From: Planctomycetota bacterium | GTDB lineage: Bacteria > Planctomycetota > Phycisphaerae > Phycisphaerales > SM1A02 | Direction: 5' to 3' | DNA: 64,000 bases | NCBI GenBank assembly: GCA_024230295.1 | Contig: JAAERN010000009.1 | Span: 1 to 64,000, forward strand | Part shown: piece after piece, positions 47,269-57,443 of the stretch | How positions within the stretch are numbered: the stretch's first letter is position 1 | Layout: each line of letters starts with the position of its first letter | Translations under genes and position numbers: made by a program | The notes under the pieces: generated by a model | The model's input: only the letters and a program-made list of their open reading frames with translations | Databases searched by the model: none | What the model was told of the DNA's origin: nothing

Positions 47269-47994
47269 ATGCATCAACTCACCACAACATTTGTCCGCAG
47301 GCTTCGAGACCGCGATGAGGCGGCGTGGTTCGAGTTGTGGCAGGTCTTCGGGCCTGTTCTTCGTGGTCAGCTCATGAAGTGGGGTAACGGCCGGCTCGGA
47401 ATGGAGACAGTTCGTGACCTCAGTCAAGAGACTCTGGCTGCCCTGAGCAAATCGATCGAACGATTTGATCCAACACGCGGTGTCCGATTCAGCACTTGGC
47501 TGCTCGCAATTGCCAAGCACGCCTTGAGTGATGAGATGGACCGCCGGATGGCGCTCAAACGAGGTGCTGGTCGCCGACCCACACATCTCGAAGAAGATTG
47601 GATGGGCGGTATCGGGGCCGCTGTTGACACGCAGTATGAGCAGCGGATCTTCGAAGCCAAGGTGGCTGCTGCTATCCGACGTGCTGGATCCAGCGGGGAC
47701 TTTGTGTCATTTGAGGTGTACCGTATGCGTGTCTTTGATGGACGCAGTGGCAAAGACGTCGCAGATCAGATTGGCGTGAGCCAACCGACGATCAGCCGCC
47801 GTCTTCAGGACGCGCGTTCTCACTTGCGGACGCAATTATCAGAGATCGTCGCCACATGGAGTTTCACGCCTGAGGAGATGGCCGAAGCCGAACTCGCGGG
47901 ACTCTCCGCGGACGACTCGCTCTTTGATGAGGCGCTTGGCGAAATATGGCATCGCGCAGCGTCCCAAGACGACTCGGCGGAAGCCGAGCACTGA
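47269..47994 (+). CDS. ECF-type RNA polymerase sigma factor
   Basis: VRDLSQETLAALSKSIERFDPTRGVRFSTWLLAIAKHALSDEMDRR; region 4 GKDVADQIGVSQPTISRRLQDARSHLR. Confidence 0.88.
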   Translation: MHQLTTTFVRRLRDRDEAAWFELWQVFGPVLRGQLMKWGNGRLGMETVRDLSQETLAALSKSIERFDPTRGVRFSTWLLAIAKHALSDEMDRRMALKRGAGRRPTHLEEDWMGGIGAAVDTQYEQRIFEAKVAAAIRRAGSSGDFVSFEVYRMRVFDGRSGKDVADQIGVSQPTISRRLQDARSHLRTQLSEIVATWSFTPEEMAEAELAGLSADDSLFDEALGEIWHRAASQDDSAEAEH

Positions 47995-47999
47995 TTGGT

Positions 48000-49928
48000 A
48001 TGTGGAAGATTTTCATCATCCTGCTTGTAGTCGTAGCGACAGTGATCGCGGCCACATCGATCGGTGTATTGTTTCGCCATCTCCTGATGCCAACTGTGCG
48101 AGCGGTTTTCAAGGCAATTGCGCTTCTTGGTCAAGTTGTACTTGAGTTGATCCGCGACTTGTTTGCTGCAACGTGGCACATCATTGTTTCAATACTGGTG
48201 CTTCCGGCAATCATCGGAGCATTGCTGTTTGGCCGGTGGGAATCGGCTTCAAGAATGGCCCGCGGGCTCGGAAGCCGATTTCGGCGGGTGGGTCGTCGCA
48301 TTGGCGGTTTGGTTACTCGAACGGCGCCGGCGGCGGGCATGGTTCGGCGGACCCCAAACCAACCCCAGAAGCGAAAGTCGCGCCGATCAGAGGGAAGGTT
48401 TCCAGGGTGGAAACTCGTTGGATCACTGCAAGCGGGGGGTTCTGGAGCAGAACTTCACATTGCGGAACCAGATATCGGGGCGCCACCAGATGCTCCACCT
48501 CGAGTCGTCATTAAGTGCTTCGATGTGGCGGACGGATCTCCACTTGGCCACATGATTCGAGAGTCAAGGGCGCTTGATGGGGCAAAGAAGCTCGGCCTCG
48601 TCATCGAACACGACCACGATGAGTCGCGGTTCTGGTACGTCATGCCATTCATCCCAGGTGTTCATTTGGCCGACGCAGTGAAGTCAATACACACCACCAG
48701 TGGCCCGCTCGACACGACATTGATTAGCAACGCAGTTGTGTGGGCGAGAGATTTACTTTCGATTCTGCACGAATACCACAATGCGGGTTTCTGGCACAAA
48801 GATGTCAAGCCCGAGAACATCATCATAAACGACACCGGGGCGCACTTGGTTGACTTGGGTCTTGTGACACCACTCCAGTCTGCCATGACGTTGACGACGC
48901 ACGGAACAGAGTATTTTCGAGACCCAGAACTTGTTCGTCAGGCACTCCGCGGTGCCAAGGTGTCCGAAGTGGATGGCGCACGCTTTGATATCTACTCCGC
49001 AGGCGCGGTGCTGTACTACATGGTGGAAGGAACATTTCCTGCGCACGGCAACCTGAGTCGGTTTGACCGCGAGCATGGCGACGCGGTGCGTTGGGTGGTT
49101 CGCAGGGCGATGGCCGATTATCACCAGCGGTATGCCAATGCCGCCGAGATGCTGGCGGACGTCGCCCATTTGGCTTCGGCCACCGATCCCCGTGCAGTGC
49201 GTCCCGCTGATCTCCCGAGCTTTACAGGCGAGCCCTCTGAGATACCAGCGCCGCCAGCGCCACCAGTAGCATCGGTGGGGGATGTTCGCCGCCGGCCGAA
49301 TATCGAAGTGACTGATTGGTGGAGCGGCGCCTACCTCGTGCGTGATGCTGTGCCTGGTGTGCCTCAACGTTTGCCCGACGGTTTTTCAAACGCCCGCCGA
49401 AAGAAGAGTGAGGCTCGCCAGCGGCGCTATGAGGAGCGGCAGCGTCGCCGCGCCGTGCGGCGAACTGCAGTTGGTGGCGTCTTTGCGTTCATAGTCGGAT
49501 TGCTGGTGTTGGTGGGTACCTATGGCGTCTTGGTGTCAACCAGGTCGCCTGTGAACAGCCAACAGCACATCGCAGCGAACCTTCCATCTGGTACTGGTGC
49601 AATTGTTGTTCTCAATGATCATCCCCATGGCATTGATGCGTCTGAGGCTGTCATCCAGGCGCTGGCTACCGGCGGTTGGGTGCCGCGCGAGGATGCTCAA
49701 CTCGAGGCATCGATTCGCCGCGTGATGCCCATGGCCGGGACACAGTCGCCTGATCTTGCGACTCTCTTGGCACCTGCATTTGCGACGAATCCGAACATCT
49801 CAGCCGCGATCATCCAATCGCCCGATGGCGACCCTGACGGTATCGAGGTTGTCATGGTCCGGGGTGACCAGAGCAGTACCCACCGCCTGCCGCCTCTGCT
49901 CACCAAGCCCGTACAATCTGCTCCATGA
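48000..49928 (+). CDS. membrane serine/threonine protein kinase
   Basis: N-terminal TM helices; PRVVIKCFDV; HKDVKPENIIINDTGAHLVDLGLVTPL; C-terminal TM FAFIVGLLVLVGTYGVLV. Confidence 0.9.
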   Translation: MWKIFIILLVVVATVIAATSIGVLFRHLLMPTVRAVFKAIALLGQVVLELIRDLFAATWHIIVSILVLPAIIGALLFGRWESASRMARGLGSRFRRVGRRIGGLVTRTAPAAGMVRRTPNQPQKRKSRRSEGRFPGWKLVGSLQAGGSGAELHIAEPDIGAPPDAPPRVVIKCFDVADGSPLGHMIRESRALDGAKKLGLVIEHDHDESRFWYVMPFIPGVHLADAVKSIHTTSGPLDTTLISNAVVWARDLLSILHEYHNAGFWHKDVKPENIIINDTGAHLVDLGLVTPLQSAMTLTTHGTEYFRDPELVRQALRGAKVSEVDGARFDIYSAGAVLYYMVEGTFPAHGNLSRFDREHGDAVRWVVRRAMADYHQRYANAAEMLADVAHLASATDPRAVRPADLPSFTGEPSEIPAPPAPPVASVGDVRRRPNIEVTDWWSGAYLVRDAVPGVPQRLPDGFSNARRKKSEARQRRYEERQRRRAVRRTAVGGVFAFIVGLLVLVGTYGVLVSTRSPVNSQQHIAANLPSGTGAIVVLNDHPHGIDASEAVIQALATGGWVPREDAQLEASIRRVMPMAGTQSPDLATLLAPAFATNPNISAAIIQSPDGDPDGIEVVMVRGDQSSTHRLPPLLTKPVQSAP

Positions 49929-50785
49929 GCAATGAACGGCCTGGCGGGAAACTTCGACAACTGATGTCCCAAGGGATCGTGGCGGCGCCAGGTGCGTTTA
50001 CCGCACTGGTCGGCCGCGCCGTCGCCGCAACAGGATTCGACGCCGTGTACATCTCCGGCGGCGCGACGGCCAACACGGCCGGATTCCCCGATGTGGGTCT
50101 CTTGAGCCTGACCGAAGTGTGCAGGACGATCAATGAGATCTCCAGCGCGTCCGGACTTCCGACGATCGTCGATGCCGACACGGGATATGGAGAAGTCGAG
50201 ATGGTCCGCCGAACCGTGGTCGAGTATGAGCGGGCTGGCGCTGCAGCGATGCACATCGAGGATCAAGTCTTTCCAAAGCGATGCGGGCACCTCGATGGAA
50301 AGACACTCATTACAACCGAAGCAATGGCTGCCAAGATCAGCGCTGCGGCAGAGGCAAAAACAAGCGAATTTGTGTTGATTGCACGAACAGACGCACGGGG
50401 GATTGATGGGTTGGACGCGGCCATCGAGCGGGGCCATGCGTACCGTGCCGCAGGCGCCGACATGATCTTTCCAGAGGGACTTGCCAGCGAAGAAGAGTTT
50501 GCCGCGTTCGCCAAGGGGTGCCCAGGCCTGCTCCTTGCCAACATGACCGAGTTTGGGAAGACCCCGTTCATCGACCAATCCCGATTTGAATCGATGGGTT
50601 ACAACATCGTCATTTTCCCCGTCACAACACAACGCGTTGCGATGGCTGCAGTGACACGTGCGTTGACGGCGCTTCGTGCCGAGGGAAGTGCAGCATCGTC
50701 TGTTGATCAGATGCAAACTCGCCAAGAGTTGTATGACTTGCTCGACTACACACCGGGTGTTGAGTGGGATATCTCCGCGCGATGA
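49925..50785 (+). CDS. prpB: methylisocitrate lyase (isocitrate lyase/PEP mutase family)
   Basis: GIVAAPGAFTALVGRAVAATGFDAVYISGGA; IVDADTGYGE; HIEDQVFPKRCGHLDGKTLI; LIARTDAR. Confidence 0.92.
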   Translation: MSNERPGGKLRQLMSQGIVAAPGAFTALVGRAVAATGFDAVYISGGATANTAGFPDVGLLSLTEVCRTINEISSASGLPTIVDADTGYGEVEMVRRTVVEYERAGAAAMHIEDQVFPKRCGHLDGKTLITTEAMAAKISAAAEAKTSEFVLIARTDARGIDGLDAAIERGHAYRAAGADMIFPEGLASEEEFAAFAKGCPGLLLANMTEFGKTPFIDQSRFESMGYNIVIFPVTTQRVAMAAVTRALTALRAEGSAASSVDQMQTRQELYDLLDYTPGVEWDISAR

Positions 50786-50996
50786 TGTGATCCTTTGCGG
50801 CACACAAACACGTGCAGTGCAATTTCACTAGCGCCGAAACAACACATTCCTACACATTTAAGCCTGTCGGAAGGGGGTCGTTTCTGCTATTATGCTGTGC
50901 TGGTTTCTTCATCACGCGGTGGTTTCTTGGGGAGCGTGATGGACTGTGGTCCGAGAATAACAGTGTTCTTGGATGAAATAGAGGGAAGTGCAGGTC

Positions 50997-52148
50997 ATGA
51001 CGACCGCGACAGCGAAGCCTATGGATACCCGTGGACTGGCTGGACAAGCCGTTGGCGATACCAGCATCTGCTCTGTCAACCAGACGCAGTTGATTTACCG
51101 GGGCTATGAAATCGCCGATCTGGCTGCGCATGCCACTTTTGAGGAAGTCGCTCACTTGTTGCTCGTCGGCCACAAGCCCTCGGCTGAGGAACTGGCGGCA
51201 TTCGATGCTGTGCTCAAGGCAGAGCGAAGCATTCCAACACACATCCGCGATGCGATTGTTCGGATCGCGAAAGACACACCAGACGCGCACCCCATGAGTG
51301 TGCTGCGGTCGGCCGTGTCGCTACTTTCGCACGACGACGCTGACTGTGAAGACAACGGCGCCGAAGCCGAACTTCGCAAGTCCATGCGGCTTCTCGCAAA
51401 GATTCCAACATGCATCGGCGTGCATCAGATGGCACTTGATGGCAAGACACCTGTCGAGCCAGATTCCAATCTGTCTCACGCGGCGAATCTACTGTGGTGT
51501 ATGAGTGGTGAGAAGCCTGGTGAGATCGCCGCCAGGGTGACCGATGTATCGCTGATTCTCTACGCCGAGCATGATTTCAATGCATCGACGTTCACGTGCC
51601 GGGTGATCTCCTCGACCAACAGTGATATGCACTCAGCCGTATGTGGTGGCATCGGTGCACTCAAGGGCAACCTGCATGGCGGCGCTAACGAGGCCGCGAT
51701 GGACATGCTCAAAGACATCATGACTGACACCGAAGGTGGAGCCATGACGGTTGATGCATGGATGCAGCGGGCCTTTACCGAGAAGCGAAAGCTCATGGGC
51801 TTTGGCCACCGTGTCTACAAGAATGGTGACCACCGCGCCGGGATCCTCCGCGAGTGGGGCCTCAAATATGCCGCCGAAGAGAACACTGCTTCCAAGAAGT
51901 GGTTTGATTTGGGCGATGAAGTACAGGACATCATGCTTCGTGAGAAGAACATCCACCCCAACGTGGACTTTCCTTGCGGCATGACCTACTTCGCCATGGG
52001 CATTCCAGTTCCACAATACACCCCGATTTTTGTAGCCAGCCGAATCACCGGCTGGTGCGCTCATATTATGGAACAACATGCAAACAATCGCATCATCCGC
52101 CCCCTCGCCAACTACGTTGGCGCAGCGCTGCGGAATTGGTGCGACTAA
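50997..52148 (+). CDS. prpC: 2-methylcitrate synthase / citrate synthase II
   Basis: GLAGQAVGDTSICSVNQTQLIYRGYEIADLA; GALKGNLHGGANEAAMDML; LMGFGHRVYKNGDHRA. Confidence 0.92.
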   Translation: MTTATAKPMDTRGLAGQAVGDTSICSVNQTQLIYRGYEIADLAAHATFEEVAHLLLVGHKPSAEELAAFDAVLKAERSIPTHIRDAIVRIAKDTPDAHPMSVLRSAVSLLSHDDADCEDNGAEAELRKSMRLLAKIPTCIGVHQMALDGKTPVEPDSNLSHAANLLWCMSGEKPGEIAARVTDVSLILYAEHDFNASTFTCRVISSTNSDMHSAVCGGIGALKGNLHGGANEAAMDMLKDIMTDTEGGAMTVDAWMQRAFTEKRKLMGFGHRVYKNGDHRAGILREWGLKYAAEENTASKKWFDLGDEVQDIMLREKNIHPNVDFPCGMTYFAMGIPVPQYTPIFVASRITGWCAHIMEQHANNRIIRPLANYVGAALRNWCD

Positions 52149-52183
52149 AGATTGCGGTGTCTCCCACCGTAGTTTCCAGGGCG

Positions 52184-52220
52184 AGGGCGAATTCAGGAAG
52201 AGTTTCGCCCTTGTCCATTT
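52184..52220 (+). terminator. candidate terminator hairpin after prpC
   Basis: AGGGCGAA/TTCGCCCT perfect 8-bp stem followed by TGTCCATTTTT. Confidence 0.4.
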
Positions 52221-52328
52221 TTGTGCTTGCCCAATGTTTCATTTCCCCAACATGCCAAGCAAAAACGAATAACCACACCCACAGGGGGTCGTTACAATTA
52301 ACGATTCACCACCAACACGGAGCCCCTT

Positions 52329-53207
52329 ATGTTAGACGTCAACACCATCACAGTCATCGGCGCTGGAACTATGGGGAGTGGCATTGCCATTACGGCAGCC
52401 ATGGCGGGAATCGACGTGTGTCAGGTTGACGTCTCACAAGAACAGCTCGAGCAGGCTCGTGGATACCACGAGAAAACACTCGGCCGCAACGTCGCTAAGG
52501 AACGCATGACACAAGCTCAGGCCGATGCCACACTGGCGCGGATTGGGTATGCCACCGAAACTTGCAAAGCCGCCGAGTCACAATTCGCTATCGAAGCGGC
52601 GACCGAGAACGAAGCGATTAAGAAGAAAATATTCGCAGGTATGGTCGAGACGTATTCAAACGACTGCATCCTCGCCACAAATACGTCGTCAATCTCCATC
52701 GGCTCGATTGCAAAGAGCGTGGGGCCTGCGGCCGATCGGGTCATCGGAATGCACTTCTTCAACCCCGTCCCCGTCATGAAACTCGTCGAGGTCATCAAGT
52801 GTGAGGCAACCAGCCGGGAAACACTTGATCAGACGATGGCACTCGGTAAGGCCATGGGCAAAACTCCGATTGCTGCCAATGACCACCCTGGATTTGTGAG
52901 CAATCGCGTGCTCATGCCCATGATCAACGAGGCGTTCCATGCGTGGAACGATGGTGTCGCAGATCCCGAGTCAATTGACGGCATCATGAAACTGGGCTGT
53001 GCCTTCCCGATGGGACCACTGCGACTCGCTGACCTCATTGGCTTGGACGTCTGCCGCGACATCATGCTCGTGCTGCACAACGGCCTGGGCCATCCTGATA
53101 AGTACAAACCCTGCGACAAACTCGTTGAGTTGGTTGAATCTGGCAGGCTCGGCAACAAGACGGGCTGGGGCGTCTACGACTACCGCGAGGCTGCCGCGAC
53201 AGCCTAA
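52329..53207 (+). CDS. 3-hydroxybutyryl-CoA dehydrogenase
   Basis: ITVIGAGTMGSGIAITAAMAGIDV; GMHFFNPVPVMKLVEVIK; NDHPGFVSNRVLMPMINEA; FPMGPLRLADLIGLDV. Confidence 0.95.
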   Translation: MLDVNTITVIGAGTMGSGIAITAAMAGIDVCQVDVSQEQLEQARGYHEKTLGRNVAKERMTQAQADATLARIGYATETCKAAESQFAIEAATENEAIKKKIFAGMVETYSNDCILATNTSSISIGSIAKSVGPAADRVIGMHFFNPVPVMKLVEVIKCEATSRETLDQTMALGKAMGKTPIAANDHPGFVSNRVLMPMINEAFHAWNDGVADPESIDGIMKLGCAFPMGPLRLADLIGLDVCRDIMLVLHNGLGHPDKYKPCDKLVELVESGRLGNKTGWGVYDYREAAATA

Positions 53208-53290
53208 GCCTCCAACCACTGTTGATAGACTCATTCACATGCGGGTAACCAGATCGCCTGCGCAACTCAGTCAGGTAGAATCTACGCTTC

Positions 53291-55672
53291 ATGACATCGG
53301 CATCCAAACAACGCCGTAAGGGTCTTCCTGGACCTCTTCACCTCCTCGAAAACGTCTGGTTCGGCATTTTTCTTTTGACGCTGTTGTTTGTGTACTGCTC
53401 GATCGGTTCGGCTGGCATACCAGTGAGTTTGGCGTTCTGGGAGCCAACCGCGTGGTATCCACTCCGCGAACATCAGCTTCTGGAGATGACCGAGTACGAG
53501 TGGTTCAACTGGTGGCCGTTCTACACGCTCGTTGGGTTGACCTGCCTCAACATGGCGGTCGTCACGACTCGCTGGATCCCACTGACCGCAGTCAACGCGG
53601 GCGTATGGATGGTTCATGGTGGCATCATCATCATGTGCCTCGGTTGCGTGATCTACTTCGGAACCAAAGTCGAGGGCGATGTCGCTGTGGCGCGTGGCCG
53701 GCTCATGATCGAGACTCCCGATGGCCAGACGACGAGTCTTCTCGCCATGCCCGGAGCCAGCGCGACGGTCGGTTCGTCTGACAAGGTATGGTCGTTTCGG
53801 GTGGCGAGTATTGATCCCGAGTGGTCTCTGCTCAGCGGTGAAGATGCGGGCAAGCAAGCCTACGCGGTGACGGTGTCTGTCGAGGGTCCGGAACAGTCGT
53901 TCATGCGGCAGGTGATTGCGGGATATCCCGAGTACACCGAAGACATTATTCCAAGTGAGAATCATCAACAGCCGATGTCCCGAGCCAAAAATGTGCTTGG
54001 CGAGCCGCTTGTTAATAAGGATCTCTCGCTCACCATGGTGCCTGATCGCCGCGACACGTTCTACCTGCAGGCGCATTCATCCATCTATCTCCGCGAGGTG
54101 TCGTTCGACGATCTGGGTCGCACTGTGCCAAAGACTCCATGGATCGAGCGCCCCATCGGGGGAATGCCAAGGTTCCACGATCGAATCGGCGCGGCGGAGC
54201 GAGTCTGGACCGCAGCGGGCGAAGCGATCGAGATCAACCCACTGGACATGCGCGTCACTCCTGTCAACACGAAGGACCCGCTTGCCGGGACCGATGTGGT
54301 GTTGAGTGATTATCTTCGATATGCCTTGTTGCAACCAAGAGCAGTGCCAATCTCCAATGGCCCCCCGTCGCCTTGGGCATTGGTCACACTCAGTACACCG
54401 GATGGGCGAAGTCAAACCCACGAGGTTATGCCAATCGACGTTGGTCAATCGACGGCGCCGGCCGATCAGTTGTCAATTACATGGGTTGATAAAGATCTCG
54501 ACCTCGAACCAGCCGCCGTGCCACGGTTGCACATTCGGGTTCCCGAATCGGATGTTGACATCACCGTCCCGATCACAGTTGTGAGCGCCGTTGATCCAGA
54601 TCTTGAGATGACGCCGATCGAGGGCACGCCGTTCTCATGGCGGGTGCAACGATTCGATGATGGCCTCTTCATCGCAGACCACACCGTTTCGATGGCCCGT
54701 GTTGAGATTAACGATGGAAAGTCCACCTGGATGCGGTGGGTCTTCGACGACCCGTCGATGAACGCCGACATGGCGCTCGAGGGAAGCCCATCGCACGAGG
54801 GCAATCGAATTCTCGACGAACGGTTGACAGTGGCCTACCTGCCACCAGTCATTGGAAGGTCGACACTCGAACTGATAGCCGGGCCAGCGAGAGATCGGAT
54901 TCGGATACGGGTGTCGCTCCCTGGACAAGCGCCACGCGTTGAAGATGTTGTGGTTGGCACGCCGGTCGATCTTGCCCGCGGCATCACCATGACGGTCAAT
55001 GATTGGTCGCCAAGTGTTCGCGTGGAGACGCGGCCCACGGTTGTTCCAAAGCGGCAGCGTGATCTCGCAGCGGCGAATCAGTTCAGCATGGTTCGCGCGG
55101 TTGTACCGGGGCAGGTCGATCAGGTGGCATGGCTTCCAATGCACCACTATCCATTCGAGTCGCGGGCCGATACCGTCCTTGGTTTCAAGTACTCGCCGAC
55201 AACGATTCAACTCCCCGACGGACGTTTGATCGAAATGATGTTGTCGCGCAGCAGCCACCCGCTACCAGCAGACGTATCGCTGGATGGATTTCGAATTGCG
55301 ACGCATGTTGGTGGGTTCACCGGCAGTGTCAGTAGTGTGCTTAATTGGCACAGCCAGGTTCGATTCGAAGATTCAGACGGCGACGTTGAAATTGTTGAGG
55401 TCAGCGTCAACGATCCCAAGCCCAAAGATGGGCTGTGGTTCTTCCAGTCACAGTGGGACCCACCAGACCCGAGCGGTTCTCGCGGAGGCGTACCATCTGC
55501 CGGTCGCAACTTCACGGTCCTTGGTGTCGGCAACCGAAATGGCGTGTGGACCATGCTTGCGGGGTGCGTACTGAGTGTCGTCGGCATGATCTACGCCTTC
55601 TATATCAAGCCCATGATCAAACGGCGGGCCACGTTGGCTGTGTATCAAGCCGCTGGTGAGGTGACGTCATGA
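53291..55672 (+). CDS. resB: cytochrome c biogenesis protein ResB-like
   Basis: Several TM segments at the N-terminus, large extracytoplasmic region, C-terminal TM; ATGA overlap with CcsA gene. Confidence 0.8.
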   Translation: MTSASKQRRKGLPGPLHLLENVWFGIFLLTLLFVYCSIGSAGIPVSLAFWEPTAWYPLREHQLLEMTEYEWFNWWPFYTLVGLTCLNMAVVTTRWIPLTAVNAGVWMVHGGIIIMCLGCVIYFGTKVEGDVAVARGRLMIETPDGQTTSLLAMPGASATVGSSDKVWSFRVASIDPEWSLLSGEDAGKQAYAVTVSVEGPEQSFMRQVIAGYPEYTEDIIPSENHQQPMSRAKNVLGEPLVNKDLSLTMVPDRRDTFYLQAHSSIYLREVSFDDLGRTVPKTPWIERPIGGMPRFHDRIGAAERVWTAAGEAIEINPLDMRVTPVNTKDPLAGTDVVLSDYLRYALLQPRAVPISNGPPSPWALVTLSTPDGRSQTHEVMPIDVGQSTAPADQLSITWVDKDLDLEPAAVPRLHIRVPESDVDITVPITVVSAVDPDLEMTPIEGTPFSWRVQRFDDGLFIADHTVSMARVEINDGKSTWMRWVFDDPSMNADMALEGSPSHEGNRILDERLTVAYLPPVIGRSTLELIAGPARDRIRIRVSLPGQAPRVEDVVVGTPVDLARGITMTVNDWSPSVRVETRPTVVPKRQRDLAAANQFSMVRAVVPGQVDQVAWLPMHHYPFESRADTVLGFKYSPTTIQLPDGRLIEMMLSRSSHPLPADVSLDGFRIATHVGGFTGSVSSVLNWHSQVRFEDSDGDVEIVEVSVNDPKPKDGLWFFQSQWDPPDPSGSRGGVPSAGRNFTVLGVGNRNGVWTMLAGCVLSVVGMIYAFYIKPMIKRRATLAVYQAAGEVTS

Positions 55673-57369
55673 TTTGGATTGCGATTGTCATGATGTTGAC
55701 CTTTGTGGCGTCGGGTCAAGGGGCGGTACCGGCCACTACCAACGAGAACACGCCGACCTTCTATGAAGCGATCGACCTCACGCCGCTTGACGAAGTCACC
55801 GTGTGGCAAGATGGTCGCCTCAAGAGTTTTGAATCATTCGCCCGCGACACCATGAACTGGATCAGTGGTCCCCGAGAGCCCGGTGGGCTTGAGCCACGCG
55901 TCGCGATGCTCGACGTCATGCTGCGACCATCGGTCTGGCTTGACCAAGACTTGTACTACGTCAAGAACAAACTCGTTCGCGTGGAGATTGCGAGGGCACT
56001 GCGAGACAGCGCCACTAGGCCAGCGTCAGCGAGCGAAGAGCGGTTGGATCGGTTCATTGATCGTGGTCTGGCACCAAGGGGATTTCTAACACACTCCGAT
56101 GTGCAGGCAATACTCGCGCGGATGCGGACGGATGTGATGCGATTCGCCAAGCCAGTGCGAGCAATCGACACAGCGCTCATGGTTGCTCGCCCCGAAGTCA
56201 TTCGAGAGGAACTCCTGCTCGTGCCGCCATCGGGCGACGATGCACTGCGAAAGCCGTGGATGAGTATCGACGGAGTTACCGCGCAGGATCCCGCATCACC
56301 CGTCGCGGTGGCATGGACTGGATTTCAACAGGCGTGGCTCTCGGGTGATGTTGCGGGAGTCGGGGAGGGCGCCGCAACACTCTCGGCAGCCCTTCGGGGT
56401 GTCAACCCTGCGGTATACCCCTCGGGCGAGCGTCTTCGCGCCGAGAGCATGTACTTTCAATGGCGTGGATTCACATGGGGATGGATTTTCTACGTGCTTG
56501 CTGTGGCAGTGCTACTCATGTGGGTGGTGTACCGCTGGCGGGGCGCGTTCTGGGGTGGCCTGTTGATCTTCATGGTTGCCCTTGGACTACAGACGGCGTC
56601 GGTCATTCTCCGAACATACATCTCGGGACGCTGGCCCAACACGAACATGTTCGAGGCCGTGACGACAAGCGCGTGGTATGGCGGAGTCTTTGCGCTGATC
56701 ATGGAAATAATCATTCGAAAGACCCGTATGAAGGGCCTCTTCCTTCTTGGAAGCGCAATCTGTTCCACGGTGGCGCTCATGGCAGCGCACCTCGACCCAG
56801 TTCACCTCAACCCGGCGATCGGCAACAAAATGCCCGTGCTGCACGACGTGTGGCTACACATTCACACCAACGTGATCATCTTCGCCTACGTCCTCATCTT
56901 TCTAGCCGCTACGACGGCGGCCATGTTCTTGATCAGGCGATTGATGCAGATCGTATTTGGCCAGGTCGATGTTGGAAGTGACTATGCCCGAGCTGGCGGT
57001 GCCGGATTCCTAATGTCACCGCGGCCCGACGGCACGACCGCGTTGACCGCGCAGAGCACAACCTTCGGTCAGGTGCTGGATGGCGCGACGATGGTACTTG
57101 TCGAACTCTCTTTCATTCTCCTGTGGGCTGGCATTGTGATGGGCGCCATCTGGGCCGATCACTCGTGGGGCCGGCCATGGGGCTGGGATCCCAAGGAGAC
57201 ATTCGCGCTGAACACCTTCCTTATCTTTGCGCTGCTGATTCACGTGCGATTGACAGTCAAGGACAAGGGACTTTGGACGGCGATACTCGCCCTGATCGGC
57301 TGCGTTGTGATGATCTTCAACTGGATCATCATCAACTTTACGATCAGCGGTTTGCATTCGTATGCCTGA
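55669..57369 (+). CDS. ccsA: cytochrome c biogenesis protein CcsA/CcsB (ResC, heme handling)
   Basis: WADHSWGRPWGWDPKETFALNTFLIFALLIHVRL tryptophan-rich WWD-type motif; polytopic. Confidence 0.93.
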   Translation: MIWIAIVMMLTFVASGQGAVPATTNENTPTFYEAIDLTPLDEVTVWQDGRLKSFESFARDTMNWISGPREPGGLEPRVAMLDVMLRPSVWLDQDLYYVKNKLVRVEIARALRDSATRPASASEERLDRFIDRGLAPRGFLTHSDVQAILARMRTDVMRFAKPVRAIDTALMVARPEVIREELLLVPPSGDDALRKPWMSIDGVTAQDPASPVAVAWTGFQQAWLSGDVAGVGEGAATLSAALRGVNPAVYPSGERLRAESMYFQWRGFTWGWIFYVLAVAVLLMWVVYRWRGAFWGGLLIFMVALGLQTASVILRTYISGRWPNTNMFEAVTTSAWYGGVFALIMEIIIRKTRMKGLFLLGSAICSTVALMAAHLDPVHLNPAIGNKMPVLHDVWLHIHTNVIIFAYVLIFLAATTAAMFLIRRLMQIVFGQVDVGSDYARAGGAGFLMSPRPDGTTALTAQSTTFGQVLDGATMVLVELSFILLWAGIVMGAIWADHSWGRPWGWDPKETFALNTFLIFALLIHVRLTVKDKGLWTAILALIGCVVMIFNWIIINFTISGLHSYA

Positions 57370-57443
57370 TGGAAAGGCACACATAGACCGTACGCGGTCG
57401 ATCATGGAGTCCTGTGGGGCGACGTCCTTGCTGTGCTGCGGAT

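Noticed and set aside
49697-50803. 368-aa antisense ORF across the kinase/prpB junction
   Set aside because: Antisense to prpB catalytic motifs, with low-plausibility composition rich in Cys/His/Arg.
53282-54076. 264-aa antisense ORF inside resB
   Set aside because: His/Arg-rich shadow translation with no family resemblance.
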